Shown here piece by piece: positions 1-7,649 of a stretch of DNA of 29,491 nt. Under the pieces are notes generated by a model. It searched no databases. It was not told where the DNA came from and saw only the letters and a list, made by a program, of their open reading frames with translations. This DNA comes from Atopobium sp. (GTDB lineage Bacteria; Actinomycetota; Coriobacteriia; Coriobacteriales; Atopobiaceae): assembly GCA_015258785.1 (NCBI GenBank), contig JABZHP010000010.1, forward strand, positions 1 through 29,491, in the 5' to 3' direction. Position 1 is the stretch's first letter. Each line of letters starts with the position of its first letter. Both the position numbers and the translations under genes were made by a program.

Positions 1-240
1 GAATTTAATTGCATGAATATTCAAATTGATAAATCAAAAGTTGATCACTACAAGTAAAGAGGAAAATTGCTAATAAAATGTCTGAGAAAACAGGGAGAGA
101 CGCAGAAAAAAACGAGGGAAGACATAGAAATAGTTAATAATGCGCTTAAAAGTCACCAACGTTCTCAAAACAGAGACAGCAAGAATAAGCAGAATAATGC
201 TTAGAGCATGGCAGCGATGGAAGAAAAATAGGGAATTTTA
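1..240. other. AT-rich stretch with no supportable gene
   Basis: This stretch lies downstream of the leftward tRNA pair. The only open frames are very short or are extensions that run through the tRNA genes. None has a convincing ribosome binding site followed by a protein-like sequence. I see no clear hairpin with a T-tract. It may be the 3' flank of the tRNA transcript, cut by the window edge. Confidence 0.5.
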
Positions 241-316
241 TGGAGCGGCGGACGGGACTCGAACCCGCAACAGTCAGCTTGGAAGGCTGATGCTCTACCA
301 ATTGAACTACCGCCGC
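241..316 (-). tRNA. tRNA-Gly (anticodon UCC)
   Basis: On the minus strand the cloverleaf is complete. The acceptor stem GCGGCGG pairs with CCGCCGC, the D-arm carries GGTAGAGC, the anticodon loop CTTCCAA gives UCC, and the T-loop is GGTTCGAGTCC. The 3' CCA is encoded at 241-243. It lies 23 bases downstream of the tRNA-Pro gene on the same strand, so both are probably cut from one transcript. Confidence 0.96.
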
Positions 317-339
317 AAGGGTAAAGCAAAAAGAAAAAA

Positions 340-416
340 TGGTCGGGGTGACTGGATTCGAACCAGCGACCCACTGCTCCCAAAGCAGTTGCGCTACCAA
401 GCTGCGCTACACCCCG
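340..416 (-). tRNA. tRNA-Pro (anticodon UGG)
   Basis: On the minus strand the acceptor stem CGGGGTG pairs with CACCCCG. The D-arm contains CAGCTTGGTAGCG, the anticodon loop TTTGGGA gives UGG, and the T-loop is GGTTCGAATCC. CCA is encoded at 340-342. It is the first gene of a two-tRNA unit with tRNA-Gly. Confidence 0.96.
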
Positions 417-428
417 AGCCGAGAGAAA

Positions 429-457
429 AGTATAGGTGACAAATCGCCCGAGAGCAA
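429..457 (-). promoter_or_regulatory. Promoter of the tRNA-Pro/tRNA-Gly unit
   Basis: On the minus strand TATACT (429-434) lies 17 bases from TTGCTC (452-457), the ideal spacing for a housekeeping sigma factor. Transcription would start around 422, a few bases before the mature tRNA-Pro 5' end. The -10 is strong and the -35 matches only in its TTG. Confidence 0.55.
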
Positions 458-571
458 GAAGAAATTGCAATCTTTTTGAACTAATTTTTCGTCAATTAGA
501 ATTTTCAATTTTGTTATGTAATTGAAACAATGGATGACTATGCTATTCGTAACCACTTCGAAAGGGGTTTT

Positions 572-1903
572 ATGAGCTACTCATCTAAGGTAATTGCACA
601 GCTTGAAGAGCGTTACGCAGATCAGCCTGAGTTTATCCAGGCAGCCAAAGAAGTTCTTACTACCATCCAGCCTGCGCTCGACGCACATCCAGAGTTCGAG
701 AAAGCCGCTTTGCTTGAGCGTCTTGTCGAGCCAGAGCGTATTGTTATGTTCCGCGTCCCATGGATTGATGACGCCGGCAACGTCCAGGTCAATCGCGGAT
801 ACCGCATCGAGTTCAACTCCGCAATTGGACCTTACAAAGGCGGCCTCCGTCTCCATCCAACCGTTAATCTTTCTATTCTGAAGTTCCTCGGTTTCGAGCA
901 GATCTTCAAGAACTCCCTGACCACGCTTCCAATGGGCGGCGGCAAGGGTGGCTCCGACTTCGATCCAAAGGGCAAGTCCGACCGCGAGATTATGGCGTTC
1001 TGCCAGTCCTTCATGACCGAGCTTTCCCGCCACATTGGTCCAAATACCGACGTCCCAGCTGGCGACATCGGCACCGGTGCACGTGAGATCGGCTACATGT
1101 TTGGCCAGTACAAGCGCCTCCGCAACGAGTGGACCGGCGTCCTGACCGGCAAAGGCCTCTCCTTCGGCGGCTCCCTTGCTCGCACCGAGGCTACCGGCTA
1201 CGGCGCGGTTTACTTCCTCACTCACATGCTTGCCGAGAAGAACGATACACTCGCAGGTAAAACGGTCTGCATCTCCGGTTCAGGAAACGTTGCTACCTAC
1301 GCTGCCCAGAAGGCACAGCAGCTGGGAGCAACCGTAGTAACCGTTTCCGACTCTTCAGGTTATGTCTATGACCCAGAGGGCATCGACGTTGAGCTGCTGA
1401 AAGACGTCAAGGAGGTCCGCCGCGCACGCATCAAGGAGTACGCCGACGCACGTCCTTCCGCAACTTTCTTCCCAGGTGAGCGTCCATGGAGCCAGAAGTG
1501 CGACATTGCCATGCCATGCGCAACTCAAAACGAGCTTGAGCTCGCTGACGTGCAGAAACTTGTTGCCAATGGTGTCAAGTACGTCGTCGAGGGTGCTAAC
1601 ATGCCTACCACCCTTGAGGCAACCAATTACCTCATCGAGAATGGCGTCTTCTTCGCACCTGGTAAGGCTGCAAATGCAGGCGGCGTAGCAGTTTCCGGTC
1701 TTGAGATGTCCCAGAACGCCGAGCACCTTTCTTGGACGTTTGAGGAGGTAGACTCCAAGCTTCAGGGAATCATGGAGAGCATTTACACTGCTGCTTCAGA
1801 GGCTGCCGCAACGTACGGCCACCCTGGCAACCTGGTCTTTGGCGCAAACATCGCCGGCTTCCTCAAGGTTGCAAATGCAATGATGGCTCAGGGTGTTTGC
1901 TAG
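572..1903 (+). CDS. gdhA: NADP-type glutamate dehydrogenase
   Basis: The enzyme interconverts 2-oxoglutarate plus ammonium and glutamate with NADP(H), linking carbon and nitrogen metabolism in the cytoplasm. The product is 443 residues, typical of the hexameric short-chain family. The substrate-binding region with PMGGGKGGSDFDPKG carries the catalytic lysine near residue 125. DVPAGDIGTGAREIGYM follows, and the Rossmann-type GSGNVATYAAQKA segment of the coenzyme domain is present. I chose the ATG at 572 because AAAGGGG (561-567) precedes it and the length then fits the family. The frame is open upstream to an ATG at 530 but has no SD there. The gene stands alone between the tRNA pair and a bidirectional terminator. 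NADP specificity is inferred from overall family resemblance, not from a tested motif. Confidence 0.95.
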   Translation: MSYSSKVIAQLEERYADQPEFIQAAKEVLTTIQPALDAHPEFEKAALLERLVEPERIVMFRVPWIDDAGNVQVNRGYRIEFNSAIGPYKGGLRLHPTVNLSILKFLGFEQIFKNSLTTLPMGGGKGGSDFDPKGKSDREIMAFCQSFMTELSRHIGPNTDVPAGDIGTGAREIGYMFGQYKRLRNEWTGVLTGKGLSFGGSLARTEATGYGAVYFLTHMLAEKNDTLAGKTVCISGSGNVATYAAQKAQQLGATVVTVSDSSGYVYDPEGIDVELLKDVKEVRRARIKEYADARPSATFFPGERPWSQKCDIAMPCATQNELELADVQKLVANGVKYVVEGANMPTTLEATNYLIENGVFFAPGKAANAGGVAVSGLEMSQNAEHLSWTFEEVDSKLQGIMESIYTAASEAAATYGHPGNLVFGANIAGFLKVANAMMAQGVC

Positions 1904-1982
1904 TTTGCATCGCATTTGGCGAGAAACCCGTTGTTCCAGCACTTAATTGAACAAACTGCATCGTTGGTTTAACGCAATTGTC

Positions 1983-2014
1983 AAAAAGGACCTTGGGAGC
2001 CCAAGGTCCTTTTT
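1983..2014. terminator. Bidirectional rho-independent terminator between gdhA and the glycosylase gene
   Basis: A long perfect inverted repeat (AAAAAGGACCTTGGG against CCCAAGGTCCTTTTT) closes on a very tight loop. It has T-runs in both reading directions. It sits where two convergent genes end, so it can stop transcription from either side. Confidence 0.9.
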
Positions 2015-2036
2015 GTTCGCTTATTGATTGTATCTT

Positions 2037-2084
2037 TCTCGCGCTTTACGCTCTTGAGACGCCTACGCTTTACGCTCGTGAAAC
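2037..2084. repeat. 24-bp tandem repeat at and just beyond the glycosylase stop codon (2 units)
   Basis: Two 24-base units (2037-2060 and 2061-2084) share CGCTTTACGCTC and the flanking GAGAC or GAAAC. They cover the last codons of the glycosylase gene and the first bases after its stop. The core CGCTTTAC occupies the same place in the 24-base period as in the repeat inside the gene. This suggests one repeat family placed twice. Confidence 0.65.
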
Positions 2085-2717
2085 AAACTCGTTTCCTTCG
2101 ATGAAAAAGCGCTTTGGAGCATCAATGTTTTTGCTAATGCCTACGCGAGGTGAACGCCCAATTGTTTCTCCTGGTAGCAGGGGAGCAAAGTCCAGCACAA
2201 GCGGCTCAACTTTTAGATCATGTCCGTAGAGCTTCTTGTCAATACCAAGTGCAGCGCACACCTTACCTGGCCCATTGGTAAGGTCGCGCAGCTTGAGCGG
2301 GTGCTTACGCGCACGTTTCGCTTGCTCTTTACCTGCACGTCCCGTATGCGCTTTACCCGCACGTCCCGCCTCGCGGAGCTCGCGCATCACTTCTACGCCC
2401 TCAAGAGGTTCAATGGCGCGCACGAGACATCCGCTGCCAAACCCCTCAGGTCCGCACACTACATTGCAGCAGTGATGCATGCCGTACGAAACGTACACAT
2501 ACAGATGACCTGCTGGTCCAAACATGGCTGCGTTGCGATTGCTAGGCCCGCCAAACGCATGGCTTGCAGGATCGTCTTGGTCGTAAGCCTCGGTCTCCAC
2601 AATTCTTGCAACTAGTTTGTGTTTCTCGCCATTAAGCGTAATTGTCCTTGTCAGAGTGCATCCCAGAAGCAGCGGTGCGGCCACATCTGAGGGATTCTCT
2701 AGAAAATCTGGAAACAT
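2070..2717 (-). CDS. DNA-3-methyladenine (alkyladenine) glycosylase, AAG/Mpg family
   Basis: The enzyme removes alkylated or deaminated purines such as 3-methyladenine and hypoxanthine from DNA in base excision repair. The 215 residues show the AAG signature: ARIVETEAY, with the catalytic glutamate at about residue 43, then SHAFGGPSNRNAAMFGPAGHLYVY and a C-terminal LTNGPGKVCAALGI. GGAG stands 7 bases before the ATG at 2717. Residues 118-141 are odd. They form a basic low-complexity loop of three 8-residue units (GRAGKAHT, GRAGKEQA, KRARKHPL) encoded by a 24-bp tandem repeat. Family members usually have a short loop between the conserved blocks here. The gene is divergent from carAB and shares the terminator with gdhA. 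Confidence 0.93.
   Translation of the reverse strand: MFPDFLENPSDVAAPLLLGCTLTRTITLNGEKHKLVARIVETEAYDQDDPASHAFGGPSNRNAAMFGPAGHLYVYVSYGMHHCCNVVCGPEGFGSGCLVRAIEPLEGVEVMRELREAGRAGKAHTGRAGKEQAKRARKHPLKLRDLTNGPGKVCAALGIDKKLYGHDLKVEPLVLDFAPLLPGETIGRSPRVGISKNIDAPKRFFIEGNEFVSRA
2295..2366 (-). repeat. In-frame 24-bp tandem repeat inside the glycosylase gene (about 3 units)
   Basis: Three consecutive 24-base units encode GRAGKAHT (2343-2366), GRAGKEQA (2319-2342) and KRARKHPL (2295-2318). The first two units are near identical around GGGACGTGCxGGTAAAG. The third is degenerate but keeps ACGTGC-GTAAGC. The length is a multiple of three, so the reading frame is preserved. Confidence 0.8.
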
Positions 2718-2742
2718 GCCATCTCCTTTATTGGTTATGCGC

Positions 2743-2748
2743 TACAAT
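2743..2748 (+). promoter_or_regulatory. Putative -10 element of the carAB promoter
   Basis: TACAAT lies about 10 bases before the leader that starts near ACCTTTAAGGACGG. I could not find a convincing -35 at the expected distance. The placement, just before an attenuator-like leader, is the main support. Confidence 0.4.
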
Positions 2749-2754
2749 ACTACC

Positions 2755-2846
2755 AACCTTTAAGGACGGTGCGAGACACCGGCAAGGCCCATAGCGTTGA
2801 GTGCGCATGTTCGCTGTTGAGCCTCCATAAGGAGTGCTCTTTTTTT
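2755..2846 (+). promoter_or_regulatory. Pyrimidine-type attenuator leader of carAB
   Basis: The leader begins with TTTAAGGACGGTGCGAGACACCGGCAAGG. This has a CGGTG/CACCG stem closing on CGAGA, resembling the PyrR-binding hairpin of pyr leaders, although the loop is one base shorter than the usual hexaloop. It ends in a terminator at 2819-2846: GAGC-CTCC, loop ATAA, GGAG-T-GCTC, then seven T. The inferred role is that UMP-bound PyrR favours termination, so carAB is read only when pyrimidines are short. pyrR is not in this window. Confidence 0.6.
2819..2846 (+). terminator. Leader (attenuator) terminator ahead of carA
   Basis: An 8-bp stem with one bulged T and an ATAA loop is followed by TTTTTTT. 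It lies between the promoter and the carA start, so full transcription of carAB requires read-through or an alternative fold. It also argues against the ATG at 2847, which directly follows the T-run and has no SD. Confidence 0.75.
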
Positions 2847-2882
2847 ATGGCTCGGCATGCTCGTACGCAGATCGGAGAGTAT

Positions 2883-4136
2883 ATGAATCCACTGGCAAGT
2901 GCCACCTCGCAGCCTCGCGCGCTGCTTGTTCTCGAAGACGGAACAACCTTCGAGGGGAGGTGCTGTGGTGCTAGCGGAGAGACCTTCGGCGAGATTGTTT
3001 TCAACACGTCCATGACGGGTTACCAGGAGATTATCTCCGATCCAAGTTACGCCGGACAGATTGTCACGCTGACCTATCCGCAGGTAGGCAACTACGGCAT
3101 CGATCCTGCGGTCATGCAGCGAGACACCCTGCACTTGCGTGGCTTTGTCGTGCACGACATGTGCTACGAGCCAAGCAACTGGACATCCAAGCAGAGTCTG
3201 CCAGAGTTCCTGCAGGAAAACGACGTCGTTGCCATCGAGGGCATCGATACTCGTGCGCTGACCATGCACCTGCGCGATTTTGGCGCACAGAAGGCAGCCA
3301 TCTCCACCGAGGACCTGGACCCCGCCCACTTGCTCGCGCGCGTCCAGGCTTCGCCCAACATTTCCGAGCACAACTTTGTCCCCGACGTGTCCGTTGACGC
3401 ACCTCACGTGGTTCCCGCTACGTCCAAGAAGCGCTTCAACGTTGTCGCGTACGACTGTGGCGAGAAGAACGGCATTCTCCAGGGTCTTGCGGCAAACGGC
3501 TGCGAGGTTACGGTTGTACCGTGGAACACACCTGCAGAGGACGCCTTGGCCTACAACCCAGACGGCATCTTCTTCTCCAACGGCCCTGGCGACCCAGAGC
3601 AGGTTGACGCTACGCAGGAGGCCGCTCGCGGCGTTCTGGGCAAGGTTCCCGTCTTTGGTATCTGCCTGGGCAACCAGATGCTCTCCATTGTCGCAGGTGC
3701 AGATATCGAGAAACTCAAATTTGGTCACCACGGCGGCAACGAACCAGTCATGAATCTTCTGACCGGTAAGGTTGAGATTACTGCTCAAAACCACAACTAT
3801 GGTCTGGTTTTCCCAAGTCTGGGCAAGCTCATTGCAGAGGAGTCCGGTGGAATCTCCGAGCACTTTGACAACCTCTGCGAGTGGTCCGCAAGGCGCATTG
3901 CTCCTGTTGTCCAGACAAAGGAGTTTGGCCGCGTCAGGCTCACACACGTCAACCTTAACGACGGAACTCCAGAGGGCATTCAGTTCCTGGACATCCCCGC
4001 ATTTTCTGTCCAGTATCACCCTGAGGCAAGCCCAGGACCTCACGATTCATCCTACTTGTTCAAGGCGTTTGCACGTTTGATGGAGGGACAGTCTGATTAT
4101 CTTGCCATCGACGTTCGTGAGGGGAGGCGCTTCTAA
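2883..4136 (+). CDS. carA: Carbamoyl-phosphate synthase small (glutaminase) subunit
   Basis: The small subunit hydrolyses glutamine and channels ammonia to CarB for carbamoyl phosphate, the precursor of pyrimidines and arginine. From ATG 2883 it is 417 residues. It has the N-terminal CPSase small domain (ALLVLEDGTTFEG, FNTSMTGYQE, SDPSYAGQI) followed by a class I glutamine amidotransferase domain. The nucleophile is Cys261 in VFGICLGNQ and the His379/Glu381 pair is in QYHPEAS. The start is supported by GGAG at 2874-2877. A longer frame reaches 2769, but it would run through the leader terminator. The last base of the TAA stop is the first base of the carB ATG, so translation of the two subunits is probably coupled. 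Confidence 0.95.
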   Translation: MNPLASATSQPRALLVLEDGTTFEGRCCGASGETFGEIVFNTSMTGYQEIISDPSYAGQIVTLTYPQVGNYGIDPAVMQRDTLHLRGFVVHDMCYEPSNWTSKQSLPEFLQENDVVAIEGIDTRALTMHLRDFGAQKAAISTEDLDPAHLLARVQASPNISEHNFVPDVSVDAPHVVPATSKKRFNVVAYDCGEKNGILQGLAANGCEVTVVPWNTPAEDALAYNPDGIFFSNGPGDPEQVDATQEAARGVLGKVPVFGICLGNQMLSIVAGADIEKLKFGHHGGNEPVMNLLTGKVEITAQNHNYGLVFPSLGKLIAEESGGISEHFDNLCEWSARRIAPVVQTKEFGRVRLTHVNLNDGTPEGIQFLDIPAFSVQYHPEASPGPHDSSYLFKAFARLMEGQSDYLAIDVREGRRF

Positions 4137-7100
4137 TGCCAAAGCGTACTGATATTAAGAAAATCCTGGTCATTGGCTCTGGTCCAATTGTTATTGGTCA
4201 GGCTTGTGAGTTTGATTATTCCGGCACTCAGGCATGCCGCGCCCTTCGCAAAGAGGGCTTTGAGGTTGTTCTGGTTAACTCAAACCCAGCAACCATCATG
4301 ACTGACCCAGAAACTGCAGATAGAACCTACGTTGAGCCAATCACTGTTGAGTCCGTAACTCGCGTCATTGAGCGCGAGCGCCCTGACGCACTTCTGCCAA
4401 ACATGGGCGGACAAACTGCTCTGAACTGCACCATTGGCCTTGGCGAGGCAGGCGTTCTTGACAAGTACAACATCGAGGTCATCGGCTGCAATCTGGAGTC
4501 CATCCGTACCGGCGAGGACCGTGAGCTCTTCAGCGAGGCAGTCCAGGACATTGGCCTGGAGGTTGCTCGCGCAGACATCGCTCACTCCATGGAAGATGCC
4601 CAGCGTATTGTCGCTGAGCTGGGTTACCCTGTGGTCATTCGCCCAAGCTTCACCCTTGGCGGTGCGGGCGGCGGCATTGCGCACACCCCAGAAGAGCTCG
4701 TAGAGATTGTTGAGCAGGGCCTTCTGCTTTCTCCAGAGCACGAGGTACTGGTAGAGGAGTCCATTGAGGGCTGGAAAGAGATTGAGATGGAGGTCATGCG
4801 CGATACCGCAGGTAACGGTATTGTTGTCTGCTCCATCGAGAACCTCGATCCAATGGGCGTCCACACAGGAGACTCCATTACCGTTGCTCCAGCTCAGACG
4901 CTTACCGATGAAGAGCTCCAGAATCTCCGCGACTACTCCATCGCCATTCTCGAGCGTGTAGGCGTTGCCTGCGGCGGCTCCAACGTTCAGTTTGCGGTCA
5001 ACCCAACAAACGGTCGCGTCATTGTTATTGAGATGAACCCTCGCGTCAGTCGTTCTTCCGCGCTGGCTTCCAAGGCAACTGGCTTCCCAATCGCAAAGAT
5101 GGCTGCGCTGCTCTCTGTTGGCTACACGCTGGATGAGATTACCAACGACATCACCAAGGCAACTCCTGCCGCCTTTGAGCCTTCTATCGACTACTGCGTG
5201 GTCAAGGTTCCTCGCTTTGCCTTTGTCAAGTTCAAGGGCACCAGCCGCGTGCTGACCACCCGTATGAAGTCGGTCGGTGAGGCCATGGCTATGGGCAGAA
5301 CCTTTGAGGAGGCTCTGCAGAAGGCGCTCCGTTCGCTGGAACAAGATCGCGCTGGCCTGGGCGCTGACGGTCACGATGTCTTTGACGAGAAGAACTTTGA
5401 TGAGCTGGTCAGCAAGCCAACACCAGAGCGTATTTTCTACGTTGCCGAGGCTCTGCGCAGAAACTGGAGCGTTGAGCGCATCCACGATATGACTGGTATT
5501 GATCCTTGGTATCTGCACCGTATGGCAGGCATCATCAACGCCGAGAAACGCATCAAGGAGCTGGGACTTTCTGGTCTCACCACTGACAACATGCTTGCTG
5601 CTAAGCAGCTGGGCTTCTCGGATGAGCAGCTTGCACACCTTACTGGCACCAAGACAGATGTTGTTCGTGCTGTGAGGGAAGTGCTGGGTGTTCGCCCGCA
5701 GGTCAAGACAGTTGATACCTGCGCTGGCGAGTTTGGCGCAACCACGCAGTACCACTACGTCACCTATGAGAAGGGCAACGCCACAGAGTACGTCAAGGCA
5801 GATAAGCCACGCGTCATGATTTTGTCTGCAGGTCCTAACCGTATTGGCCAGGGCATTGAGTTTGACTACTGCTGCGTACATGCTGCCTACGCTCTTCGCG
5901 AGCAGGGCTATGAGACGGTCATGGTCAACTGCAACCCTGAGACTGTCTCTACAGACTACGACACTTCCGACCGTCTGTATTTCCAGCCTCTGACCTTTGA
6001 AGACGTCATGGACGTCATTGAGGTTGAGAAGCCAGAAGGCGTCATCGTTACCCTTGGCGGCCAGACGCCAATCAAGCTGGCACGCGCCCTGAAGGACGCT
6101 GGTGTTCCTATCATGGGTACTCAGCCAGAGGCAATTGACCTAGCAGAGGACCGTGACCGCTTCGCAGCTCTCCTTGACCGCCTCAACATTGCCTGCCCAC
6201 CATCGGCAGTTGCTTCTACCATGGACGAGGCTCGCGACGCCGCTCGTCGCATTGGTTACCCGCTGATTGTCCGCCCAAGCTACGTTCTTGGTGGTCGTGG
6301 CATGGCCATTGTCTACGACGACTCCGACCTGGTCACCTACATGGAGTCCGCTACACACGTCACGCCAGACCGTCCTGTCTACCTGGATGCCTTCCTTGAG
6401 GACGCCATTGAGCTGGACGTTGACGCGCTCTGTGACACCGAGGAGTGCTATGTGGGTTCCGTCCTGGAGCACATTGAGGAGTGCGGTATTCACTCGGGCG
6501 ACTCCGCTTGTTGCTGGCCGCCCTTCTCGCTCTCTGAAAAGATTGTTGACCAGATTAGGGCCATCACCAAAAAGCTGGCGCTTGCTTGCGGCATCCGAGG
6601 CCTCCTGAACATCCAGTACGCCGTCCGTGACGAGCACGTCTTTGTCATCGAGCTCAATCCTCGCGCTTCTAGAACCGTGCCATTCTCGTCAAAGGCAACA
6701 GGTGTATCCCTGGCTAAATACGCATCTCGCATTATGGCTGGCGAGAAGATCAGTGAGCTTAGAGCACAGGGCCTGCTCCCTGATGAGAACCGTACCGTCG
6801 ACTACTACGCGGTCAAAGAGGCGGTTATGCCTTGGTCTAGGTTCCCTGGTGCTGACTCAATTCTTGGCCCAGAGATGAAGTCCACCGGCGAGGTCATGGG
6901 CATTGCCCGTACCTTCCCAGCAGCGTATGCAAAGACTCGTGAGGCAGTTGAGAACAAGCTTCCTGAGCAGGGCTCCGTCTTCATCAGTGTGTGTGACCGC
7001 GATAAGCGTGCTATTGCTCCTGTTGCTATGGCTCTGGAGAACCTTGGCTATGGCATCTACACCACAGGTGGTACGGCTAAGACGCTGCGTGCGGCTGGAA

Positions 7101-7357
7101 TTGACTGCACTACCGTCAATCGCATTTCCGATGGTCATCCAAACGTTGTTGACCTCATGCGCGATAAGACCGTCAGCTTTATCATCAATACACCTCATGG
7201 TCATGAGGCCCACAGCGACGGTACTAAGATGCGCGCAGAGGCTGTCAGCCAGGGCATTACTTGCGTCACCGCAATGTCTGCAGCTACCGCTCTTATCCAG
7301 GCACTTGCAGCAGCAAGAAAGAGCGAGCCAGAGACTTTTGCACTACAAGATCTCTAA
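4136..7357 (+). CDS. carB: Carbamoyl-phosphate synthase large subunit
   Basis: CarB makes carbamoyl phosphate from bicarbonate, two ATP and the ammonia delivered by CarA. The 1073 residues have the expected duplicated layout. There are two homologous ATP-grasp halves, the first opening with KKILVIGSGPIVIGQACEFDYSG and the second with PRVMILSAGPNRIGQGIEFDYC. The oligomerisation region lies between them, and a C-terminal MGS-like allosteric domain contains SDGHPNVVDLMRDK. That domain is the known site for UMP and ornithine effects in homologues. Length and motifs are normal. The gene overlaps carA by one base and is followed by a strong terminator. Confidence 0.97.
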   Translation: MPKRTDIKKILVIGSGPIVIGQACEFDYSGTQACRALRKEGFEVVLVNSNPATIMTDPETADRTYVEPITVESVTRVIERERPDALLPNMGGQTALNCTIGLGEAGVLDKYNIEVIGCNLESIRTGEDRELFSEAVQDIGLEVARADIAHSMEDAQRIVAELGYPVVIRPSFTLGGAGGGIAHTPEELVEIVEQGLLLSPEHEVLVEESIEGWKEIEMEVMRDTAGNGIVVCSIENLDPMGVHTGDSITVAPAQTLTDEELQNLRDYSIAILERVGVACGGSNVQFAVNPTNGRVIVIEMNPRVSRSSALASKATGFPIAKMAALLSVGYTLDEITNDITKATPAAFEPSIDYCVVKVPRFAFVKFKGTSRVLTTRMKSVGEAMAMGRTFEEALQKALRSLEQDRAGLGADGHDVFDEKNFDELVSKPTPERIFYVAEALRRNWSVERIHDMTGIDPWYLHRMAGIINAEKRIKELGLSGLTTDNMLAAKQLGFSDEQLAHLTGTKTDVVRAVREVLGVRPQVKTVDTCAGEFGATTQYHYVTYEKGNATEYVKADKPRVMILSAGPNRIGQGIEFDYCCVHAAYALREQGYETVMVNCNPETVSTDYDTSDRLYFQPLTFEDVMDVIEVEKPEGVIVTLGGQTPIKLARALKDAGVPIMGTQPEAIDLAEDRDRFAALLDRLNIACPPSAVASTMDEARDAARRIGYPLIVRPSYVLGGRGMAIVYDDSDLVTYMESATHVTPDRPVYLDAFLEDAIELDVDALCDTEECYVGSVLEHIEECGIHSGDSACCWPPFSLSEKIVDQIRAITKKLALACGIRGLLNIQYAVRDEHVFVIELNPRASRTVPFSSKATGVSLAKYASRIMAGEKISELRAQGLLPDENRTVDYYAVKEAVMPWSRFPGADSILGPEMKSTGEVMGIARTFPAAYAKTREAVENKLPEQGSVFISVCDRDKRAIAPVAMALENLGYGIYTTGGTAKTLRAAGIDCTTVNRISDGHPNVVDLMRDKTVSFIINTPHGHEAHSDGTKMRAEAVSQGITCVTAMSAATALIQALAAARKSEPETFALQDL

Positions 7358-7393
7358 AACGTGCTTGGAAGATGAGCTTTTCACTTGAACATG

Positions 7394-7423
7394 GACCGGT
7401 CTTGAAAAAGACCGGTCTTTTTT
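7394..7423 (+). terminator. Rho-independent terminator after carB
   Basis: GACCGGTCTT and AAGACCGGTC form a perfect 10-bp stem with a GAAA loop, followed by TTTTTT. It ends the carAB transcript before the tRNA-Leu gene. Confidence 0.93.
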
Positions 7424-7504
7424 CGTGAGGGAAGTGTTTAGAATGAGAAGTTCTCCTAGTGAAGAGTGCAAAAGTTTGTTATTATTGCAAGGCTGCATAA
7501 ATAT

Positions 7505-7590
7505 GCGGGCGTGGCGGAACTGGCAGACGCGCTAGATTTAGGTTCTAGTGGACTAAGTCCGTGGGGGTTCGATTCCCTCCGCCCGCACCA
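7505..7590 (+). tRNA. tRNA-Leu (anticodon UAG)
   Basis: The acceptor stem GCGGGCG pairs with CGCCCGC. The anticodon stem CTAGA/TCTAG encloses a loop with UAG. A long variable arm typical of leucine tRNAs is present, the T-loop is GGTTCGATTCC, and CCA is encoded at 7588-7590. It lies 59 bases upstream of tig and may share its transcript. Confidence 0.96.
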
Positions 7591-7649
7591 TGCAGAAATT
7601 TGGTTAAGAGCTGGTACACCAGCATTTTTTACGAGACACTGGAGGAACG

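Noticed and set aside
140..470. Open frames of 84-99 codons on both strands
   Set aside because: They run through the tRNA-Pro and tRNA-Gly genes and have no coding character outside them.
530..571. Upstream ATG giving a 14-residue longer GdhA
   Set aside because: No SD precedes it. AAAGGGG points to the ATG at 572, which gives the usual family length.
4280..5881. Long 533-codon frame on the minus strand inside carB
   Set aside because: It is a shadow of the carB reading frame with no ribosome binding site and no recognisable domain; similar antisense frames in tig, valS and thrS are rejected for the same reason.
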